64,000 nt of DNA from Syncephalastrum monosporum B8922 (taxonomy: Eukaryota > Mucoromycota > Mucoromycetes > Mucorales > Syncephalastraceae). The notes beneath the pieces were generated by a model. It was not told the origin of the DNA, ran no database searches, and saw only the letters and a program-made list of their open reading frames with translations. Both the position numbers and the translations under genes were made by a program. Positions 10,175 through 22,500 of this stretch are shown piece after piece; positions within the stretch are counted from its first letter, which is position 1, and the number at the start of each line of letters is the position of its first letter. The DNA is taken from positions 62,001 through 126,000 of the forward strand of contig JNEN01001228.1 of the NCBI GenBank assembly GCA_000697355.1, in the 5' to 3' direction.

Positions 10175-10943
10175 GGTATATAGAATCAAGAGTTGGGAGA
10201 AACGAGATGAAATAAGACAGAAAAGAAAGAGAGAAAGAGAAACGAAAGAGTGAGCAGAAAAAAAGAAGGGGTGATGTTTGGTAGAAATTATAAATTTCGG
10301 AATAAACGTTGCTGCATTAAGTTCATGTTGTTCCAGCAGACGAACGATAGGGCGCGGTTGGTGATAGGTGCGTTTGGCCTCGTATATACTTTATGAAGCA
10401 AGTGCGTCGTGTGAAGCTAGGGAAAGAAGGGGGGTTAATGTCAGTATTTACACTTTCTAAAAGAGTGACAAGTTTGTATCCAATCGTATTCAAGGAAAAG
10501 GAAGAACACCAACGGCAAGGCCAGACGGGCCAGGTAGCATCATCTTTGCGTTTGCATACCACGATACACAAAAGACGCATAACCGGTATTTTTCTGCTTT
10601 TCGTTTTATTTTCACATTGGCAAGAGAGGGAGGACCATAGGAAAGAAGAAAGCTGGCAAGAATGCAGGATCCGTATATCGTCAAGAAACACGTACACTTA
10701 CACACACACGCAGACATACGCAGACGCTCACACACACACACATATCTCACGTCCAACGGAAAGGCTCACAGGATACAGCAGACAGAGATTGGCGAAAGTG
10801 GAATCAAGTGACGTAAACCCAGTCAGACGAAACTCCCAACCCAAATGCGGATATCCTCGAAACCCACAGGCTGGGCGCTGCTTTTTTTTTCAAACGTGGT
10901 CTCCCTCTCTCTCCCTCTCTCTCATTGAATAACTCAAACTACC
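10175..10943. other. Divergent promoter region with CA repeats and pyrimidine tract
   Basis: This region separates the divergently transcribed lactate dehydrogenase and SEC4-like genes. It contains a purine-rich stretch near 10200-10260, CA-rich simple repeats at about 10690-10745, and a CTCTCT/T-rich tract at 10880-10925 just before the SEC4 start. No coding sequence is recognised. Confidence 0.65.
10690..10745 (+). repeat. CA-rich simple repeat
   Basis: Imperfect CA/ACGC dinucleotide-type repeats lie in the promoter region upstream of the SEC4-like gene. Confidence 0.8.
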
Positions 10944-11906
10944 ATGGCTACTGCCAAAAGTGCATCTTACGACTACTTAATTAAGCTACTCCTCATTGGC
11001 GACTCTGGTACGAAAAGATGACACCATTCATCTCTTCTTGTCTTTCTCACACTGCCTACCATTACGCGTATTGAAATACATTGTCCTTTTCCTTTTCACG
11101 TCGCTTTCCCTTTCATTCAATCACAGGTGTCGGCAAGAGTTGTCTTTTGCTTCGTTTCTCGGACGATTCTTTCACGCCTTCCTTCATCACAACTATCGGC
11201 ATTGACTTCAAGATTCGTACTATCGAACTGGATGGCAAGCGCATCAAGCTCCAGATTTGGGACACGGCCGGCCAAGAACGCTTCAGGACCATCACCACCG
11301 GTAACGCTCCACTCCATTTTAGACTGACGTTGCCATCAACTGACTTGAGAAATATTAGCTTACTACCGTGGTGCAATGGGTATCCTCCTTGTCTACGACG
11401 TGACAGACGAACGGTCGTTTGGCAGTACGTCTAACATACAATATGCAGTCTGCACCATCATAGTAACTCATACACGATTCATAGACGTGAGAAACTGGTT
11501 CTCCAACATTGAGCAGCACGCAAGCGAGGGCGTCAACAAGATTTTGATTGGCAACAAGTGCGATATGGAAGACAAGCGGGCAATCACGACAGAGCAGGGC
11601 CAGGCCCTCGCGAACGAGCTTGGCATTCGTTTCATGGAAACCTCGGCCAAGGCGAACATTGGCGTCGAGGAAGCCTTCTTTGATCTCGCAAGGTAATGAC
11701 TGCTTGCAAGTGCTGTAACAGATCATCAGAGCCATCAGTTTATTTACTTTACCCTCCTTTGCCCCTTATTCTTCTTCTCCAGAGACATCAAGAAGCGGTT
11801 GATCGACACTCAGCAAGCGCAACAGACGCGCCAGAGAGAAGAGGTCAGGTTGGACTCGGCAGCGCCTCCAAAGAGCGGTTCTTCCGGCCCTACTTGCTGT
11901 CAGTGA
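10944..11906 (+). CDS. SEC4: Rab GTPase of the Sec4/Rab8 group
   Basis: Five exons (10944-11007, 11127-11300, 11359-11424, 11485-11692, 11783-11906) give 211 residues. The P-loop GDSGVGKS is split by intron 1. The effector region [36 protein letters not shown] and ETSAK are all present and match Rab8/Sec4 best. The C-terminus GPTCCQ offers two prenylatable cysteines for Rab geranylgeranyltransferase. Sec4 delivers secretory vesicles to the plasma membrane with the exocyst and SNAREs such as Sso, a homologue of which is encoded at 51799-52746. All four introns are 50-120 nt with GT-AG ends. Confidence 0.96.
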
Positions 11907-12478
11907 TCATGGATAATATAAACGCACACATACACACTACACAAACACAAACACAAACACAGACCCTTTCTCGACGCAAACCATGTCAACATCCCGCACT
12001 CTCGAACACATCTAAACTTGTTCTTGGCGCGCGACCCGCCTTCCTTTTCTATCCCACCCTCTGTGTCTCTCTCTTTTTGATCAACTTAACCCCATCCACC
12101 CCTTCCACAATCCTTCCCTCCCGCTCCACTCACGCAGATCCACCCACTGTCTCTCGCCAACTCAAAGGTACACTCGTCCCACCATGCGCGCGTTTTCTTT
12201 TTCTTCTTTTACTTCTAAAACAAGATATTTTACAAAAAACCCCCTTGTCTCCAATGACCCATCAGCCATGCCATTTTCATCCTTTTTTTTTTTTTTGCCC
12301 ACAGGCGAAATAGAGACTTCTATTAAAGATGATCGTGTACTCTGTGTGTGTGTATGTGCATAATATATGTAGGCGGGACCGGAAAAAGGGGAGGGTGTCT
12401 GCTGTGAAAACAAGGTGGTGTATGCAATTAGACGTATGTATGAATAAGAAGAAAAAAAGCGAATGCGGGTGACTAAAG
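11907..12478. other. Convergent 3' flanks
   Basis: The region lies between the 3' ends of the SEC4-like gene and the F-box gene. It contains an ACAAAC repeat near 11940-11960 and a T run at about 12282-12296. No gene is seen. Confidence 0.6.
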
Positions 12479-14086
12479 CTAGAGAATGATACAGTTGGTG
12501 GCATTTGGCTGCCCTCCGCCCTCATGATGGCGTCTTCGCCGACGTGCTACGGTGTTGTAGCGCGAAGAGCGGATCATAACTGCGCGGCGGGGCCCAGGCA
12601 AATACCCTGCATGGAGCTCGTCCTCCTCGTCCTCCTCGTCCTCGTCCTCCCCAGTCTCGTCATCAGCAGGCTCCTGCCACGAGTAGAAGCTTTTGATATC
12701 TAGCCGAGGACTCGCTCGCTCCAAAGCTTTGTGGACCCCCGCCTCAGAAATGTTGGCGCAGTCCAACACCTGAATACTCAGCCGAGATTGTCGCTGTGGT
12801 TTGTTCCGCGATTGCAAGCTTATACTCGAGTCTGGTAGCGCCAACTCTTGTTCTGGCTCAGTGAGGTGCCGCGAGATGGCTTCGAGGCAGTGGTCTGTCA
12901 CCGTACAGTTGTCGAGCTCAAGCACGGCCAAGTTGCGACAGACGCCATCCAGCACAAGTTGCATAATAGCGTCATCCGAGACCTGCACGCAGTTGGAAAG
13001 GCAAAGCGACTTGAGAAGGGGTTGATGCATAGCAAATGCTTTAACAGTGGCGCCTGTTATTTGGTGCAGATCCTCGAGATCGACTGACTCCAGGTCAGTC
13101 AGGCGTGGGGCCAAGTGACAGAACCCTTGGTCGGTGAGGTGTATGCAGCCAGCCACAGCAAGGTGAGTGAGTCGGGTCGCATTCCCAGCCAAACAACGTA
13201 GCGTCGTGTCTGAGAGCGTGGCGCATCCTGTCAAGTCAAGATGGGTCAAGTCGTGTTGGGGCATAAGCCTTGCGACCAGGGCGTCGGTTAAGCTGGTGCA
13301 GTGGGCAAGCGAGAGCTGGCGCAGCGGGTGCGTACTGAGGGCCGCCAGCGACGCCTCGGTCAGCTTCGGGCAGCCGCTCATGCGCAACTTTCGCAAACTG
13401 AGACAGGAGGTCTTGCGACTGAGGTGCTGCATGCCCTGTCCGGTCACGTTGCGACACCAATCCAGGTTCAAGGCAGTGATCGAAGGACAGTGCGTAGCCA
13501 GCCGCTGAAGTGTGGTATCACGCACACTGTCAACACCCGACACATCGAGATCGCGCAAACAGGCAGCACGTTCCAGGAAGAAGGCGAGGCTGGCGGTCGA
13601 TACCCCACGGCAATCTTTAAAACAAACGGACTGGAGGTTCGGGCAATGTGTGGATAATATTCTCAACCCGTGTCCTGTCAGCTGAACACATCCCCTGATA
13701 TGAATAACAAAGAGTATGCGAGTGTTTATAGGACAGGATTTGATGATTAATACTTAAACGTACCTCAGATTGAGTGTTCTTAAGAATTTACCACCGGCCA
13801 CACCGAGTCGCACTAGCTGGTCGGCAGGAATAAAACGATAAAAAGGCGCAGCGTCAATACTAGTCCATAGACTGCCGTCATAGACAAGCCGTTGCCACCG
13901 CTGACAGACCTATTGACCGTGGCAATGTCAATCCTCTATTTTCATGCAGCACAACAGTCGAATTGCAGCTTGTGTGCCATGTACCGCAGAAACAGCGACT
14001 CTCTCCTGAGTCGATAATAGACTTAGGATACGAATCTGGAGCTCGTCCGGAAGCCGGAAGAATGGGTTGCTGACATACTCTCCCAT
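12479..14086 (-). CDS. F-box/leucine-rich-repeat protein with C-terminal CaaX box (FBXL2/FBXL20-like)
   Basis: Three exons (13985-14086, 13764-13909, 12479-13694) give 487 residues. The F-box occupies about residues 8-48 (FRLPDELQIRILSLL, then VCQRWQRLVYD) and should bind Skp1 in an SCF ubiquitin ligase. At least ten cysteine-containing LRRs follow (for example LTHLDLTGCATLSDTTLRCL), as in FBXL2, FBXL20, Amn1 and Grr1. An acidic run of Asp/Glu lies near residue 430, and the protein ends NATNCIIL, a CaaX box predicted for geranylgeranylation. Human FBXL2 and FBXL20 also end in a CaaX box and act at membranes. The start at 14086 is the first ATG before the F-box; exon phases agree. Confidence 0.9.
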
Positions 14087-14393
14087 CGTCCCATATATGA
14101 GTTATATCAATGCGTATATACGAGAGAGTGGAGGCTTTGTCCAGAAAGATAAGAGAGTTAAAAAAAAAACAAAGGGCGCAAGAAGCACAAAAAATAGGGG
14201 AGCGGCGTTGAAGAATGCAGGAATCCAAACCAAGTAGGTTCATCACCTGACTTGCAACACTTTGGCTCAGGCGCAGGTTCAGGTTATGCCCATCCTAATC
14301 CACGTGATAGAACCGCAATGCGCGCAAAGTGTGTGGCTTTCCATGACAACAAGACTTTTACTATGCTGCAAATTTCATGCTATTTGACTGGGT
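14087..14393. other. Spacer between F-box gene and small membrane protein gene
   Basis: This is the promoter side of the F-box gene, with an A run at 14161-14170. No gene is recognised. Confidence 0.55.
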
Positions 14394-14729
14394 TTACAGC
14401 GTCCGCTGCACGCTACGTCGAAGAGGCTTTCCTTCGCCTGAGTTGTCTTCGTTGGTATCTTGTGGCTGTTGTCCGAAGCCACCCTCGGCAGTGTACTTTT
14501 TGAGACGATAGTTGGTGTATGTCTTGCTACCGATATAGCCACCCAGTGCAACTAACGCAGAGAGAGATAAGGTTTAGAACAACGATCCCCACACGATGGT
14601 GCTAATCGACATACAAACACCCAGCCATGCCCTAGTAAATAGAATTCTCAAATCAGTGATCCTATAGTCAGTGATCCGATGACCAACGATTTACCATCCT
14701 TTAAAAACTGCTCTCGGACTATTGTTCAT
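14394..14729 (-). CDS. Small single-pass membrane protein, 69 residues, with a 17-nt microexon
   Basis: Three exons (14695-14729, 14615-14631, 14394-14551) make an intact frame of 69 residues. The N-terminus MNNSPRAVFKGWAWLGVFAL leads into one short hydrophobic helix (to about residue 27), then KTYTNYRLKKYTAEGGFGQQ and an acidic, polar tail. The middle exon has only 17 nt but is flanked by TAG and a GTATGT donor; a GTGTTT donor 6 nt earlier also keeps the frame and gives 67 residues. Size and layout resemble small subunits of mitochondrial membrane complexes, but I cannot assign a family. The gene lacks any single open frame long enough for standard ORF calling. Confidence 0.7.
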
Positions 14730-15301
14730 ATTCGGTTGCCACCAGTTTACAAAACAAAACCCTCGTCCGCGCACTCTGCCGAGATGGAGATTCAATCACC
14801 GACAAAGATAATCCAAAAAAAAAAAAAAAAAAAAAAAGCCCTCATGTGATGAGATTTAGAAAGTGCGCGTATATGAATCCAAAAAATGTGCAAGGTTGAC
14901 AGCAGTACACAAAAATGAAAGGAAAAAAAGCTATATTGAGAGATCGGGTCTGTATATCTAAACAGATACCAAGATGCGAGATTGTATCATTGATGTATCG
15001 TTTAAACGATGCATAGAAAGGCGATTGACGTCGGTGGCCATTCTATGCGTCCGGTCTCACTTTCGTTACGTAACATCCGCGCTTCAAATGGGCAAGAGAT
15101 GGATGAAGCATAAACTCAGCCGATAATCCTTTCTTCATGAGAGATCTCAATAGCGGACCACCAAAGATGTTCATGCGTGACTGCACATCTAGATAATCGT
15201 ACCCAAGTTGGAAGCTTTATATATGATGCATCGCTTATTTTTCTTTCATTCAATCCCTCTTACTCTTATACTACTTTCATAAGTAATCTCCTCGCTCTAA
15301 C
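14730..15301. other. Divergent promoter region upstream of homocitrate synthase
   Basis: The region lies between the divergent small membrane protein gene and homocitrate synthase. It includes a 23-nt A tract (about 14815-14837). No gene is seen. Confidence 0.6.
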
Positions 15302-16795
15302 ATGGCTCAGCAAAACGGTAACGGTGTCCAGAATGGCCAGAACGGCAACGAGAGCGCTCGTCCCCGCGAGCCCATCGTTTCGCCTTACATGCCCAAATAC
15401 CCCGACCCGATGTCCAACGTCTCCAACTTCAAGATTATTGAGTCCACCCTGAGAGGTATGTGAAGGCATGGTGTGCGGGAATATATCATACACTCAGTGT
15501 GTGGCCAATTTCCGTGCATCTTTTAGCAAGATCGCTGAGAATTATGTTCTGATCTGGGGTTTTCCTTTGATATTAGAGGGTGAGCAGTTTGCCAATGCTT
15601 TCTTTGACACGGAAAAGAAGGTCGAAATCGCCAAGGCGCTGGACGCGATTGGTGTGGACTACCTTGAGCTGACCTCGCCTGCCGCCTCGGAGCAGTCTCG
15701 CCACGACTGCAAGGTCATCTCAAATCTTGGTTTGAAGGCCAAGATCCTCACGCACGTCCGCTGCCACATGGACGATGCCAAGCTCGCCATCGACACTGGT
15801 GTGGACGGCCTCGATGTGGTGATTGGCACCTCCAGCTACCTTCGTGAGTTCTCGCACGGCAAGGACATGGATTACATCACGGCCAAGGCGATTGAGGTCA
15901 TTAGCTTTATCAAGAGCAAGGGCCTCGAAGTCCGCTTCTCCACCGAGGACTCGTTCCGCTCCGATCTCGTTGATCTCCTCAGCATCTACAAGGCCGTCGA
16001 CAAGATCGGTGTCAACCGTGTCGGTATTGCCGATACCGTCGGCTGCGCCAACCCCCGCCAGGTCTATGAGCTCGTCCGCACCCTCCGCTCTGTCGTCAGC
16101 TGCGACATTGAGTGCCATTTCCACAACGACACTGGTTGCGCTATTGCCAATGCTTATGCTGGTAAGTTATGAAAGGGTGAACAAAAGAGCAACCGTATTG
16201 ACTCTACGCGCTCCTTTTAGCTCTCGAGGCTGGTGCCACCCACATTGACACCTCCGTCCTGGGTATTGGTGAGCGCAACGGCATCACTCCTTTGGGTGGT
16301 CTGTTGGCCCGCATGTACGCTGCTGACAAGAAGTTTGTTATGGACAAGTATGACCTGACAAAGATTCGCGACGTCGAAAACATTGTTGCCGACGCTGTCG
16401 AGGTCACTGTGCCTTTCAACAACTACATCACCGGCTACTGTGCTTTCACCCACAAGGCGGGTATCCATGCCAAGGCCATCCTTAACAACCCCTCGACGTA
16501 CGAGATTCTCAACCCCCAGGACTTTGGCATGACCCGGTATGTCAGTATCGGTCATCGTTTGACGGGTTGGAACGCTGTCAAGAACCGATTTGAGCAGCTC
16601 AACCTCGGATTGACGGACGAGGACGCCAAGGCTGTTACCCAAAAGATCAAGGAGCTTGCCGACGTTCGGCCACTGTCGCTGGATGATGTCGACACCCTGC
16701 TGCGTACGTACCACCAAGCCAAGAATGAGGGCGTCCATACCCACTTTTTGGACAAGATCGAAACTCCCGATCATATCACCCAGCTGGCCGCCTAA
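15302..16795 (+). CDS. LYS20: Homocitrate synthase
   Basis: Three exons (15302-15455, 15577-16161, 16221-16795) give 437 residues. The TIM-barrel signature STLREGEQF, the [10 protein letters not shown] segment, [18 protein letters not shown], the metal-binding [16 protein letters not shown] and the [13 protein letters not shown] block are all typical of fungal homocitrate synthases. It condenses acetyl-CoA with 2-oxoglutarate, the first committed step of the alpha-aminoadipate lysine pathway. In yeast Lys20/Lys21 are feedback-inhibited by lysine and largely nuclear. The first exon encodes a Gln/Asn/Gly-rich leader ([18 protein letters not shown]) and not a clear organellar presequence. Confidence 0.97.
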
Positions 16796-17146
16796 GTGAA
16801 GGGAATTTCCCTTTCCTTTTCTCTCCCTTGACTCCTCCCAAAACAGCAACCCATTCACATGCCCATCCCCCCTTGGATTTCTAAATTTTATCATCGTAAA
16901 GCCTCCCGTCATACACCTGCACCTCCACCCATTCACATCCCACAAACCACCAAAATGTAAATACTGAAACCTTCATATATTTGAAGTAAAAATAAACATA
17001 AACATGTGATTAGCAAAAGAGAGAATTCAAACAAGTTTGTTATATTACTATGTGTTAAAAAAAAAAGAGAGGGAGAGATGGAATGGAGTGCGGTATGGTA
17101 TTTGTGCAATGATATGTGGTTAATTAATGATATAATAGAATGCAAG
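16796..17146. other. Convergent 3' flanks
   Basis: The region lies between the 3' ends of homocitrate synthase and the DHHC gene. It is pyrimidine-rich then AT-rich, with an A run near 17056. No gene is seen. Confidence 0.6.
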
Positions 17147-18923
17147 CTATGCTTGCTGTCCGCCCTTCCGGGCAAAAAAGCTCTCCAACCGCCGTGCCTC
17201 TTCGTCTGTAATATCCAGTAATCGGGCAGCCTTGCTGCTTTTCCGTGGCACGAGAGCCGTGTCCTCCTTTTCGTCCAGGATGGACATGTCGAGACCCATG
17301 TCGTCTTCATAGTGGGGTCCTCCCGTTGTGTCCGCCATTGTCCCCGCCACAGTAGGACTGAAAGCTTCCTCTTCCTCGTCATCGTCCAAATGAACGGTAG
17401 GCCGAATGGTCCGTGTCGCTAGCATGTCCTCCATATGCAAGCGTGACGATGCCCGTGCCAAATCGGGTCCACCAGGGGCATAGCGACGTCGTCGTCGTTG
17501 TCTGCCGTAAGATTCAGGAGAGAAACAACAGCATGCGACCTGCGTCCTCCGCTGATATCGTACGGGCAGCTGTTGCTGCTGCTGGTGCGTGGGCTGGAGA
17601 CGTTGGTAACGATAGTAACCCTTGCGCATCAGTGCGCGCCACGGCCGAGTCAGACGAGCGCGCATGACGCGCCACGCCCGCGACGCATACTGGGTTTTGC
17701 TGGGCGACTGGGATTGAGCTCGCCAGCCATTGCCTTCTTCTTCGTCGGACAAGCAAAATTCATCGTCTAGGCCATCGCTGTAGCCCTCGTCTTCGTCTTC
17801 GTATTCATCGTTAAAAAGCGAGTTCCGACTGGGATGGTTGATGTATTCAACTGTCGTCATGTCTAGATACGCGAGTCGCAGATGGAAAAGAAACAAACGA
17901 AGCATGGAGATTGCGGCGGTGGTGGCCAGAATGGCGAGTACGAGTGTGATAAACATGCAAATATAATAGACGCGACTGATGATAGTCTCTGAGCAGCCTG
18001 CGAGAGTCTCTCGACCAGTCATGTAATAAACCGCTAATAAAAGGAGATAAGAAAATCAGAGAAGGTGAATAAAACATTAAAAGGAAGTCGCGCGATTTAC
18101 CTCGCGTAGCAAAGATATCTTGCTGACGGAAGCTTGACCACAGGATGTAGAATGCCACACAAGCGTACCAGACGAGTGCAGTAAATGCAGTGGAGATCAA
18201 CACCATAAAAAACCTAGCAGTATGTTATTTGTAAGCAAAGTCTTCTCCATATTCTTGTTTTCTTTTTGCGTACCTGTAGTTGCTTGCCCCAATACAACAG
18301 TTGAGCCAACGGCAGTGGTGGTCCATGCCCGCAACACATTTGTTGCAAAGCTTGCAATGGCGGGTCCTTCGGGGCCTAAGCGAATACATCACGCATGAAT
18401 AAAGATGCCTAAAGGGCTCTGTATATGCTTACACTTTAATCCGGCAGATACCACAAATACTCGTCTGGTAATCGACCACGGGAATGCCATATTTGCGAAC
18501 ATAAGCTTTACTGCGCGGGACATGCTCGCGTTGCATGGCCACTGATTGGTCCTCGGTTTCGATAAACGAGGTAGCCAAGCTGAGGACCTTGACAGCGACA
18601 CTAAATGCAGCAAAGATATGCCATGCCCAGTGAGCCATGGGCCACGCAAAGTACTCGGTCGTGGAGGTGGGTGCGGCCGTTGCTGCCATCGTGGGCGGGT
18701 ACCATAATGCAGACAAGAGGGCGCGCTCTTCGTCGAGAGGTGACTGTTGTATAAAGTGAATCAAGAAGCAGAAGAAGCCGATATCGACAATGCCACTGGC
18801 CAGCCATTGCAGGAAAAGATAGTTATCGAATGGCCGGTGATAACCATGGCGTCGGAACCACTCGTTGCGATCCCAAAAGGTAGAATTCGTCTTTAGGGTA
18901 AAGATGGACGGCACTTCGAACAT
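17147..18923 (-). CDS. DHHC-type protein S-palmitoyltransferase (ZDHHC1/11-like)
   Basis: Four exons (18433-18923, 18274-18375, 18101-18213, 17147-18033) give 530 residues. Two N-terminal and two later transmembrane segments flank the Cys-rich domain: [11 protein letters not shown], then [14 protein letters not shown] at about residues 180-193, the catalytic cysteine being C185. The order and the WLN(C)C(I)G variant resemble ZDHHC1/ZDHHC11 and related fungal enzymes. The cytoplasmic C-terminal half is long and low in complexity, with acidic runs ([18 protein letters not shown]), a Gln run and an Arg-rich segment. The enzyme would attach palmitate to cysteines of membrane proteins such as SNAREs or small GTPases; its real substrates cannot be read from the sequence. 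Confidence 0.92.
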
Positions 18924-19549
18924 TATGAAGAATGCTGTATCGTGAATGGCGTTCGATGCGTGGTATGTAAAACAGTTTCGGTATGGACTGGACTGAATAG
19001 AGCGGGTTCAGGCGGATCGCAAGAGCATTAGAATTGGGAGAAGAGGAGTATGAGAGGAGGGAAAGAAGAAAAAAGAAGTGAAGGAAGAAAGCGAGGTTGT
19101 GAGGAGGTTATAATATAATACACCACTATAATACTATCAACACGCTCTTCTCTTTCGTTCTCTGATAGAAGATTGAGGGGCCCAATTCTAACTAATAGCA
19201 AGCGACAATTGTGTAGGCCATAAGGACGTGCGAAGCACACAATAATCCAGATTCAATCCCATTTGGTAAATGGTACGGTATCACAGAACAGGGAGGATTT
19301 TCCGTCCCCTATTTTCCCCTGGCTTGTGTTTGGTAAAATATTAATAGTACGTCATGCAATTTTATTTTTACAGCACTGATAGGGAAGAAAAGTACGAGAG
19401 AGAGAGCGTGTGTGTGTTTTACGTGTGTAGTATGTGCGTAAGTATGTAAGTATGTATGTATGTGAGTGTTGAGTGCGGGCGTGAGTGTAAGTGAAATGGA
19501 TGTGGTCGTCAAGTACAATCATTAATTAAATACTGTGTGTGTATATCCT
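18924..19549. other. Intergenic: DHHC gene promoter and 3' flank of the Bst1 gene
   Basis: The left part is purine-rich on the plus strand (pyrimidine-rich in the direction of the DHHC gene). Around 19435-19465 there is a GTAT/GTAA tetranucleotide repeat. No gene is recognised. Confidence 0.6.
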
Positions 19550-22500
19550 TCATGAATGCTTTTTGCTCTTGAAAGGATGCAGGTGATCAAGGAGATAGCG
19601 GACCGCTTTGCGCCCATGATGCGATTGCCGTCCGTGCAGGAACAGCAACCAGATGATCAGCACATTCGAAGAAAAGTAGAGCGAGTGCGTGTACTTGATG
19701 CCGTATAGGAAGGCGTAGACCACCATCCCATACAAGACCAGGTACGTCACCAAACTCGAGATCCTAATAACGATATGGTATGACTGAGTATTCCTTTCTC
19801 TCTTTGGATTATGATCTCCCTTACCCGGAAGTGCGAGGTAACATTTTGCGTCCTGTCAGCAGCTCAACGTACAGCATGTAGGGTGCGATGGCGAACACGC
19901 TATGATCGGACGAGAAGGGCACGAACCAATACACCGACAAGTTTCTGATCCAGACGACGAGGATCGGCAGATTGAACGGCAGCAACGTGATTAGAAGCAG
20001 TAGGATCGACTGCAGGTAATGATATCGGTTTAACGCGTTTTGATTCTGTGCACAACGTATGAGAACCCATGGATCGGCAGTCGCTGTGTCGACTTACCTC
20101 TGATTTACCGAGTCGCATTTTAGCATAAACGCAAGTGATAATGTGCACCAAGAAAGCGACGACAAAAACAAACTGATAGGGTATACATGTCGCCACAAGC
20201 ACAAAAAGCACTACAGTCGTGATTGCACGCCGCTGGAAGCGCTGGTCCCGATTCTCGTCTTTGCGTGACCACCAATGGGACGGCCACATAAGCTGCACTT
20301 GTTTCGTAACGATGGCGCACGTCTGCAAGGCGCTGTCGACCACGACCCATATTAGACACATGATACCCGTGATCACAGCCAGACCAGCAACGGGCAACCA
20401 CCAAAAGAAAGGATCGGTGTTGCCAGCCAGGATATCGTGCCATGGAATGACCAAGTCCACGTCCAGCGAGTCGAGAGCCAAAGACTCCACGGATATGCAT
20501 TGATAAATGCTGCAGAGAGCCACCATGGGTATCATGATCGGGAGCGTGCGACGTATGCAGTACGCGAGACCCTGGCCAAAATGGGGAAAGATGCCTAAGG
20601 AAAATGAAAACGTGAGCGGATGTCGCATGGCCCGATTCGTGCGTCGATCATTTCTTTCTATACCTGTCTTATTGTAGCACTGAACTTGAGCAGCAAAGAT
20701 CGACACGACGAGGACAATGGCAAAGGCAGCCAGCATCATGCCATTTCTGAACCCCAAGCGACCGGCGCTTCCATACCAATCGATGGCCAAATCAATCTCG
20801 AGCGGTTGCGGACATGTGGGATCCATCCATATCTGCATCGAAAGACCCTGGTGGTCGTGGTCGCGCGGACTAATCGCGTTCGAAGAGAACGCGGTTCGAC
20901 CGTGCAAGGAAACATCGGTCTCGTCCTCGTCACCAGCGAGATTAACATAGAACTTGGACTCGTGCATGCTGGAAATGGACTGCCTCAAAAAGGGGGCGAA
21001 CAGATTGTCTTGTGCCTGGCAGGATGGCCGCGACACCTTGAGGTGATAAGCGAGCATGGGATTCTCGATTGCAGGGATTACGACGGTAGAGAACAACGAG
21101 GGTTCTAGACTGAGGTGCACGCCTTTCAGGGCAATGCCCAGCATGCTCTTATCAATCCGATGGGTATGGTCCGTGGTGCTGTAGGGCTCGACAACCAGAA
21201 AGCCACCGCTGTTTCCATGGTCCATGACAGCCAGCCATTCATGGCCACGCAGCTCTTCAAACATGACAGAGGCGAAGGTGAATGTGCGTCCCGAAAAAGG
21301 CTGTTCATCGTAAGGTGTGGATGATGGGACATCGACAGCCACGCCCGAGATGGTGCGACAGGCCACACGTTCCGTATCGGCACGGACGCGACCTTCTCGT
21401 GTGCAGCCCAACAGCTCGAACTGATCGGGGTCATAGTCCGTCAGGATGGAGAAGGCATCGGCGCCATCGTAGGTAGGCAAAAAGGTAATTCCAGCGTCGA
21501 TGTCACTAGTAACGATCAAACGCATGCCCGCCGGCAGGAGCCGATCTTCCAAGTGTAAAATGTCCAGATGTCGTCCGGGGCCTGCCGAGTAATGAAATCA
21601 AAATCAAACTCAAATGGCGGCCAACTTTTTGACTTACCTAGCGACAGATCGGACCCATCCCCGGCACGATCTTCAAGTCCACTCAAGAAGGCCTTTTGCA
21701 TGACATGCATCCGCTCATGAACTGGTTTTGTCTGTGACACGCGCGTAGCATCCACCAGATCCAGCATACTCTTGGCAAGGACGCGCACGAGCTGGTTACA
21801 TGACAGCACGGACAGATGGTCCGTGCCGGTCCATACATGCGGAATGGCCGTCGTAAAAACAGTAAACCCGTTGGAAGAAGGCAGAAAGGTACCGACATTG
21901 GCAGAATCAGAGCAGACAATATTATCGAGGGTGCCACCTGTGATGGAGAACAGGGTGACATCCTTGAGCGAAGTGCGCGGATGGTCGGATGTGTAGCCGT
22001 CGATCCAGAACTGGTGAATGTCGTCGTATATTTTGGATATCTTCCAGTCAAAGGGCGCAGGCGGCAACAAGTGTGGAGTAGAGAGGGTGATGATGGTATT
22101 GATTGAGCCAGGCTGGTAGTTGTGAAGCGTGAACATGGTCCGCGCCACAACACCTCCCATGGAATGACCAATGATGATCACAGAGGAGGGGTCAGGAAAC
22201 TTCTCGCTCATGCGTAGACCAGTCTTGCGCGAGTTCGGGTAGAGTTTAAGGATATAATCGATGGCGTCATTCAGGTACTCTGCCTGTTCGAGAAGAGACT
22301 GGCCGTGCAAGGCTGAGAACTCCTCATGCGAGTCGACTATATGAAACGGAGGGTTAAGATGATATAATTTAGATATTAATGGCTGCTGGGGAGGGGGGGG
22401 GGAGACTAGGACTCTGGACTTACTAGTGAAAAAGTCAAGTGTGCGCATGCCACGGTCTTGCAAATCGAGGGCAGAGGCATAGTGATGATAATAGTACGCA

